Shown here: piece after piece, positions 59,598 through 64,000 of the stretch | How the letters are laid out: the number at the start of each line of letters is the position of its first letter | Numbering within the stretch: position 1 is the stretch's first letter | Origin: Paraferrimonas sedimenticola | GTDB taxonomy: Bacteria; Pseudomonadota; Gammaproteobacteria; Enterobacterales; Shewanellaceae | NCBI RefSeq assembly: GCF_002282855.1 | Contig: NZ_NRIR01000001.1 | Location: forward strand, 124,001-188,000 | Direction: 5' to 3' | DNA: 64,000 bases | Notes under the pieces: model-generated | The model's input: the letters and a program-made list of their open reading frames with translations, nothing else | The model's database searches: none | What the model was told of the DNA's origin: nothing | Made by a program: the position numbers and the translations under genes

Positions 59598-60359
59598 TTA
59601 GGCGCTGGCTTCGATCTGTTCGCCGATTAAGCCGAAACGGCGTTGGCGTTGGCAAAAGGACTCGATGGCGGCGTAGAAATCCGCCTTGTCAAAGTCGGGC
59701 CACAAGATGGGAGTAAACACCAACTCGGCGTAGGCCGCTTGCCACAGAATAAAGTTACTGATGCGAGTATCACCACCGGTACGGATCATCAAATCCACCT
59801 CGGGCTGTTCGCTCATACACAGCGCTTCACTCAAGCGCTTCTCGTCAATTTGTTCGGCGTCCAGTTGACCTTGTGCAACCTGCTGGGCCAATTGCTGCGC
59901 CGCTTGGGCAATGTCCCAGCGACCACCGTAGTTAGCGGCAATGTTGAGCACCATGTCAGTGTTGTGCTCAGTCTCCGCTTCGGCGGTGGCAATTTGCTTT
60001 TGCAGGCGCGCTGAGAAGCGGCTGGTATCACCCACCACTTTCAGCCGAATACCGTTCTCTCCCAGTTCTTTTATTTCTCGTTTTAAAACCTTTAAGAACA
60101 GCTCCATTAGCAGGCTAACTTCGGTGCTGGGTCGACCCCAGTTCTCGCTAGAGAACGCAAACAAAGTGACGCTTTTGATGCCTAGTTCGCGGGCGGCACT
60201 GACGGTACGACGCACCGACTTAACTCCGGCGCGATGGCCGAAAACCCGCTGTTTGCCTTGATTCTGCGCCCAACGGCCGTTTCCATCCATAATTATCGCC
60301 ACATGCTGGGGTAAAGCCGAGGCTGGCAACTCAGAAATGTGAGCGGGAATGGAAGACAT
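59598..60359 (-). CDS. uppS: Undecaprenyl pyrophosphate synthase
   Basis: A 253-residue cis-prenyltransferase. It has [27 protein letters not shown] (catalytic Asp and phosphate loop), [16 protein letters not shown] and [28 protein letters not shown]. It makes the lipid carrier for peptidoglycan and O-antigen. The start is the ATG at 60359 (MSSIPAH), which gives the same length as E. coli UppS; an in-frame TTG upstream is less likely. It lies between frr and cdsA. Confidence 0.96.
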   Translation of the reverse strand: MSSIPAHISELPASALPQHVAIIMDGNGRWAQNQGKQRVFGHRAGVKSVRRTVSAARELGIKSVTLFAFSSENWGRPSTEVSLLMELFLKVLKREIKELGENGIRLKVVGDTSRFSARLQKQIATAEAETEHNTDMVLNIAANYGGRWDIAQAAQQLAQQVAQGQLDAEQIDEKRLSEALCMSEQPEVDLMIRTGGDTRISNFILWQAAYAELVFTPILWPDFDKADFYAAIESFCQRQRRFGLIGEQIEASA

Positions 60360-60384
60360 AAAGGGGAGCCCTATCAAAAAACAA

Positions 60385-60412
60385 ACGCCGTGTAGAATAC
60401 CCTACACGGCGT
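60385..60412 (-). terminator. Strong hairpin between frr and uppS
   Basis: ACGCCGTGTAG and CTACACGGCGT form a perfect 11-bp stem around a 6-base loop, with a T-rich tail on the minus strand. It may partly end frr transcripts or stabilise the upstream mRNA 3' end; uppS begins 26 bp beyond it. Confidence 0.7.
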
Positions 60413-60441
60413 GGTAACTCTAGTGCCGGCTGAATCTAAGC

Positions 60442-60999
60442 CTAAATTTCCATCAGCTCTTTTTCTTTGTCGGCTAGAATCGCGTCAATCTGCTTAATAT
60501 GTGCGTCAGTCAGCTTTTGAACGTCGTCCTTGGCCTTGCGCGCATCGTCTTCTGAGATCTCTTTTTCCTTCTCTAGCGAGTCGATGTCAGAGTTGGCATC
60601 GCGACGTACGTTGCGAACCGCTACGCGACCGCCTTCGGCTTCGGCGCGAACCACTTTGATAAGGTCTTTACGACGCTCTTCGGTTAGCGCAGGCAGTGGA
60701 ATGCGAATAACCGCGCCTGCAGACATAGGGTTTAGGCCCAAATCTGAAGACATAATGGCTTTTTCTACCGCTTGAATCGCTGATTGGTCGAATACGGTCA
60801 CAGACAGAGTGCGCGAGTCTTCGGTACCAATGTTGGCCAGCTGCTTCAACGGAGTGTCAGCGCCGTAGTAGTTTACGTGGATGCTATCGAGTAGGCTTGG
60901 GTGAGCACGACCGGTGCGCACTTTGGCGAACTGAGTTTTGGTCGATTCAACGGACTTGTCCATCCGTTGGTCTGCGTCTTGTTTGATATCGTTAATCAC
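60442..60999 (-). CDS. frr: Ribosome recycling factor
   Basis: A 185-residue L-shaped protein of helices: [30 protein letters not shown], an internal beta domain ([14 protein letters not shown]), and a long C-terminal helix ([33 protein letters not shown]). With EF-G it splits post-termination ribosomes. The start is GTG with AAGGAAA upstream. It follows pyrH by 28 bp in the standard rpsB-tsf-pyrH-frr order. Confidence 0.97.
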   Translation of the reverse strand: MINDIKQDADQRMDKSVESTKTQFAKVRTGRAHPSLLDSIHVNYYGADTPLKQLANIGTEDSRTLSVTVFDQSAIQAVEKAIMSSDLGLNPMSAGAVIRIPLPALTEERRKDLIKVVRAEAEGGRVAVRNVRRDANSDIDSLEKEKEISEDDARKAKDDVQKLTDAHIKQIDAILADKEKELMEI

Positions 61000-61027
61000 G
61001 CTTGTTTCCTTAACTTTGCTACTGCAA

Positions 61028-61762
61028 TTATTCGGCTGACTTGCTAATCAGAGTACCTTCCGCCTCGCCCATAATAACGCGACGCAAAGCACCAGGCTTG
61101 TTCATGTTGAATACCATAATAGGTAATTCGTGATCCCGCGCCAAGGTAAAGGCGGCCAAATCCATGACTTTAAGCTCATTATCCAACACATCTGCATAAG
61201 TCAGTGTGTCGTGCTTAACGGCGTCAGGGTTTTTCATTGGGTCATCGGAATACACGCCGTCCACTTTGGTGCCCTTGAGCACAGCGTCGGCTTCGATCTC
61301 GATACCGCGCAAGCAAGCGGCCGAGTCGGTGGTAAAGAATGGGTTACCAGTACCGGCAGAGAAAATCACTACGCGGCCGGTTTTTAGCAGGCTAATGGCT
61401 TCAGCCCAGTTGTAGTTGTCGCACACGCCGTTTAGCGGGAATGCTGACATTAGACGAGCGTTGACATAGGCGCGGTGCAGTGCGTCGCGCATGGCCAAAC
61501 CGTTGATTACGGTTGCCAGCATACCCATGTGGTCGCCTACGACGCGGTTCATGCCTGCTTTGGCCAAACCTTCGCCGCGGAAAATGTTACCGCCGCCGAT
61601 CACCAGTCCAACTTGAATGCCTTGCTCGACCAGTTCTTTAATCTCTTGGGCCATACGGTCTAGGACTTTGGGGTCGATGCCAAAGCCTTCTTCGCCCATC
61701 AATGCTTCGCCGCTGAGTTTTAAAAGTACGCGACGGAAAGTCGGTTTGGGATTGGTGCTCAT
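61028..61762 (-). CDS. pyrH: Uridylate kinase
   Basis: A 244-residue amino acid kinase fold enzyme. It begins [21 protein letters not shown] and has [37 protein letters not shown] for GTP/UMP binding, and [15 protein letters not shown]. It phosphorylates UMP to UDP and is allosterically activated by GTP in the family. It lies between tsf and frr, with a hairpin between tsf and pyrH. Confidence 0.97.
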   Translation of the reverse strand: MSTNPKPTFRRVLLKLSGEALMGEEGFGIDPKVLDRMAQEIKELVEQGIQVGLVIGGGNIFRGEGLAKAGMNRVVGDHMGMLATVINGLAMRDALHRAYVNARLMSAFPLNGVCDNYNWAEAISLLKTGRVVIFSAGTGNPFFTTDSAACLRGIEIEADAVLKGTKVDGVYSDDPMKNPDAVKHDTLTYADVLDNELKVMDLAAFTLARDHELPIMVFNMNKPGALRRVIMGEAEGTLISKSAE

Positions 61763-61786
61763 GCTGTCATTATCCTGTGGTTAGCA

Positions 61787-61810
61787 AAACCGCGGCTGGT
61801 GCCGCGGTTT
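61787..61810 (-). terminator. Hairpin between tsf and pyrH
   Basis: AAACCGCGGC and GCCGCGGTTT form a perfect 10-bp GC-rich stem around TGGT, followed by TTTT on the minus strand. It is probably the (partial) terminator of rpsB-tsf. Confidence 0.8.
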
Positions 61811-61834
61811 ATCTGGTATCAATATAAGGCTAAA

Positions 61835-62710
61835 TTAACCTTTTTTCGAGGCTTCGATTTGCGCCGCTACTTCAGCTGCGAAATCTTCTTCTTTCTTCTC
61901 GATACCTTCACCAACTTCCAAACGTACGAAGTTTACAACGTCCGCACCTTGGTCTTTCAGCAGCTTGCCAACTTTCAAAGAAGGATCTTTAACGAAAGGT
62001 TGGCCAGTCAGGCTGATTTCACCGGTGAACTTGGCCATACGACCCATTACCATCTTCTCAGCGATTTCAGCTGGCTTACCAGACTGCATAGCGATGTCGA
62101 TTTGAATTTCTTTCTCTTTCGCTACAACGTCAGCTGGTACATCTTCAGGCTTAACATAGTCAGGCTTAGAAGCTGCTACGTGCATTGCGATGTCTTTAGC
62201 CAGCTCAGCGTCACCGCCAGTCAGGTTAGAGATAACACCAATGCGACCGCCGTGGATGTAAGTACCTAGGTTGTCACCTTCTACGATAACAGAACGACGT
62301 ACGCTCATGTTTTCGCCGATTTTAGCCACTAGGTTAGCGCGAGTTTCTTCAACGCTCAGACCGTCGATGTCAGCAGCGTTAAGCGCTTCAACTTCGGTGA
62401 TCTTGCCAGCAAGTGCTGCTTCAGCAACCTTGTTAGCAAACGCTAGGAAGCTTTCGTCGCGAGCTACGAAGTCAGTTTCGCAGTTCACTTCAACCAAAGC
62501 GGCAACGCCGTCGGCTACTTTAGCGATGATTACACCTTCAGCAGCGATACGACCGGCTTTTTTAGCCGCTTTGGCTTGGCCAGACTTACGCATGTTCTCG
62601 ATGGCCAGCTCAATGTCACCATTGGTCTCAACCAGCGCTTTTTTACAATCCATCATGCCGGCGCCGGTGCGCTCGCGCAATTCTTTAACTAGGGCAGCAG
62701 TAATTGCCAT
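61835..62710 (-). CDS. tsf: Translation elongation factor EF-Ts
   Basis: A 291-residue EF-Ts. The N-terminal UBA-like part is [52 protein letters not shown]. The core has [28 protein letters not shown] and the C-terminal module. It is the nucleotide exchange factor for EF-Tu. The ATG at 62710 (MAITAALV) with AGAGGA upstream is preferred over a longer in-frame start. It is cotranscribed with rpsB. Confidence 0.97.
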   Translation of the reverse strand: MAITAALVKELRERTGAGMMDCKKALVETNGDIELAIENMRKSGQAKAAKKAGRIAAEGVIIAKVADGVAALVEVNCETDFVARDESFLAFANKVAEAALAGKITEVEALNAADIDGLSVEETRANLVAKIGENMSVRRSVIVEGDNLGTYIHGGRIGVISNLTGGDAELAKDIAMHVAASKPDYVKPEDVPADVVAKEKEIQIDIAMQSGKPAEIAEKMVMGRMAKFTGEISLTGQPFVKDPSLKVGKLLKDQGADVVNFVRLEVGEGIEKKEEDFAAEVAAQIEASKKG

Positions 62711-62751
62711 TGTTAAATCCTCTGTCACTTCAACAGTAAAAATATAAAAAA

Positions 62752-62772
62752 CAGGGGCCGTTAAGGCCCCCG
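62752..62772 (-). terminator. Attenuator-like hairpin between rpsB and tsf
   Basis: GGGGCC and GGCCCC pair around GTTAA. On the minus strand T6 follows. It lies between rpsB and tsf, where partial termination would lower tsf relative to rpsB. Confidence 0.8.
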
Positions 62773-62827
62773 TTAACCAATGTCGTTCTATTGGTTAATA
62801 AGGGCAATGCGTGAGCATTACACCTTA

Positions 62828-63556
62828 TTACTCAGCTTCAACGAAACCGTCTTGCTCAGCTTGAACAGCGATGTCTTGGTTGCGACCTTCGCTAGCAGCA
62901 ACGGCTACGGCTTTGGTGTAAAGCTGGATAGCACGGATCGCATCGTCGTTACCAGGAACGATGTAATCAACACCGTCTGGGTTAGAGTTGGTATCAACGA
63001 TAGCAACAACTGGGATACCCAGGTTGTTAGCTTCTTTGATTGCGATGTGCTCGTGGTCAGCACCTACTACGAACAATACGTCTGGCAGGCCAGCCATGTT
63101 CTTGATACCGCCCAGTGACTTCTCAAGCTTGTCCATTTCACGAGTACGCATTAGCGCCTCTTTCTTGGTTAGCTTTTCGAAAGTACCGTCTTGAGCTTGT
63201 GCTTCTAGATCTTTTAGACGCTTGATTGACTGACGAACAGTTTTCCAGTTAGTCAGCATACCACCCAACCAACGGTGGTTTACGTAGAACTGGTCACAAG
63301 AAACAGCAGCTTCTTTGATAGCGTCTGAGGCAGCGCGCTTAGTACCAACAAACAGGACTTTACCTTTTTTGCTAGCTACGTTGCTGATCATGTCCAACGC
63401 TTCGTTGAACATAGGAACAGTGTGCTCAAGGTTGATGATGTGAACCTTGTTACGGGCACCGAAGATCCAAGGTTTCATCTTTGGATTCCAGTAGCGGGTT
63501 TGGTGACCGAAGTGTACGCCTGCTTTCAGCATGTCGCGCATTGATACGTTTGCCAT
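62828..63556 (-). CDS. rpsB: Ribosomal protein S2
   Basis: A 242-residue S2 protein. It begins [41 protein letters not shown] and has [22 protein letters not shown] and [32 protein letters not shown]. It binds the 30S subunit at the head-body junction. It is first in the rpsB-tsf operon. The leader is t44-like and probably the site of feedback by S2. The gene diverges from map. Confidence 0.98.
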   Translation of the reverse strand: MANVSMRDMLKAGVHFGHQTRYWNPKMKPWIFGARNKVHIINLEHTVPMFNEALDMISNVASKKGKVLFVGTKRAASDAIKEAAVSCDQFYVNHRWLGGMLTNWKTVRQSIKRLKDLEAQAQDGTFEKLTKKEALMRTREMDKLEKSLGGIKNMAGLPDVLFVVGADHEHIAIKEANNLGIPVVAIVDTNSNPDGVDYIVPGNDDAIRAIQLYTKAVAVAASEGRNQDIAVQAEQDGFVEAE

Positions 63557-63670
63557 GTTTAATTCCTTAGTGAATTGGGGTTAGGCCTCCACGTACCCCA
63601 TTGGACCCGACCTTTTCAGGCACCCCGGGTAATGTGTCGATACGTGTGCGATTTAAGTTAAAGTTCTCTG
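63557..63670 (-). ncRNA. t44-like leader RNA of rpsB
   Basis: The minus-strand leader contains segments matching the conserved gammaproteobacterial rpsB leader (t44/tff): TCGCACACGTATCGACACAT, CGGGGTGCC, TACGTGGAGGCCTAACCCCA. It folds through CGGGGTGCC..GG and the AGGCCTAACCCC side. In E. coli the leader mediates feedback by S2 and also yields a stable RNA. The family match is made from memory of the E. coli sequence. The rest of the gap, 63671-63867, holds the divergent rpsB and map promoters. Confidence 0.75.
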
Positions 63671-63867
63671 CCACATACACATATATGTATAATGACCGCC
63701 AACAACTAATCTTAGTCCAGGATATCCTCGAGTAAGGTCCTCGACTGCAGACCAGAGTTAACGGCGCGCTTTATACCATATTTAGCGCTCGGGTACAAAC
63801 ACGAGCCATCATTTTTGGGCGCCAGCGAACACGGTTGAAACCAATTAGAGCGACGAGAAAAGGCACT

Positions 63868-64000
63868 ATGAGTATTGTCATTAAGACCCCAGAACAAATT
63901 GAACAAATGCGCATTGCTGGCCGCATGGCCGCAGAAGTACTGGAAATGATTGAACCGCACGTTCAACCTGGGGTTTCCACCGGCGAGCTAGACCGCATTT
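63868..64000 (+). CDS. map: Methionine aminopeptidase (N-terminal part, cut by window edge)
   Basis: The plus-strand frame from ATG 63868 reads MSIVIKTPEQIEQMRIAGRM and continues with a helix and PHVQPGVSTGELDRI to the window end, 44 codons. This is the conserved N-terminus of type I methionine aminopeptidase, before the metal-binding domain. AAAGG lies upstream of the ATG. It removes the initiator Met from new proteins. The map/rpsB divergent pair is the standard arrangement. Confidence 0.93.
   Translation, partial: MSIVIKTPEQIEQMRIAGRMAAEVLEMIEPHVQPGVSTGELDRI

Noticed and set aside
63712-63966. Minus-strand frame between rpsB and map
   Set aside because: It runs across the map start on the other strand and the rpsB promoter region.

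Overview
The window is a block of ordinary chromosome from a marine-type gammaproteobacterium in or near the order Alteromonadales, with affinities to Shewanella, Ferrimonas and Vibrio. The evidence is gene order: map/rpsB-tsf-pyrH-frr-uppS-cdsA-dxr-rseP-bamA-skp-lpxD-fabZ-lpxA-lpxB-rnhB-dnaE-accA-tilS on the right, and rcsF-trmO-proS in the middle. An H-NS protein, an OAR-type TonB receptor, a VC2705-type two-subunit symporter and a lysine-riboswitch-controlled NhaC-family transporter fit the same group. The species cannot be named from sequence alone. Both ends cut a gene: hcp on the left and map on the right.

Left region (1-12.5 kb): nitrosative and oxidative stress genes. hcp (partial) carries a clear sigma-54 promoter and inverted repeats of the NorR type about 90-130 bp further upstream. 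A norR gene lies 5 kb away with a near-identical site in front of it, so the sequence itself predicts a NorR/sigma-54 circuit for hcp. Between them are a divergent HxlR regulator/quinone reductase/peroxiredoxin-like set with a palindromic operator, and a solitary 970-residue TonB-dependent receptor with a LacI-family-like operator. A DnaQ-type exonuclease and a cNMP/CBS/DUF294 protein follow, then a small membrane protein, a CGWC oxidoreductase and an acetyltransferase.

Middle region (12.6-36 kb): katG diverges from a LysR gene across a perfect 23-bp palindrome. Then come the two-subunit sodium/solute symporter, a DAACS carrier, a DsbA-like protein, an SDR-type epimerase, DUF2919, tdk, lysW with its lysine riboswitch, etfBA, hns, and rcsF-trmO. 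A PAP2 phosphatase fused to a probable outer-membrane barrel and a hexapeptide acyltransferase sit between trmO and proS. The last block is a tightly overlapped xdhC-mocA-iorA-iorB molybdenum hydroxylase operon.

Accessory patch (36-39.3 kb): a remnant of a YjbR-family gene, two orphan lipoproteins, and a lipoprotein pseudogene of the CC0125/CC1285 type with three separate lesions. It is the least conserved and most degraded part of the window. A patatin-like lipase and a CPA2 potassium/proton antiporter follow, convergent on each other.

Right region (42.8-64 kb): the essential envelope and translation cluster, almost all on the minus strand. It makes lipid A precursors, fatty acids, CDP-diglyceride, undecaprenyl-PP and isoprenoid precursors, assembles outer-membrane proteins, and supplies S2, EF-Ts, UMP kinase and ribosome recycling factor. 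A t44-like leader precedes rpsB. Short composite palindromic repeats (arms GTCATTCCC / GGGAATGAC) occupy three intergenic gaps: after proS, between the antiporter and tilS, and between rnhB and lpxB. No CRISPR array, tRNA, rRNA, integrase or transposase gene was seen.
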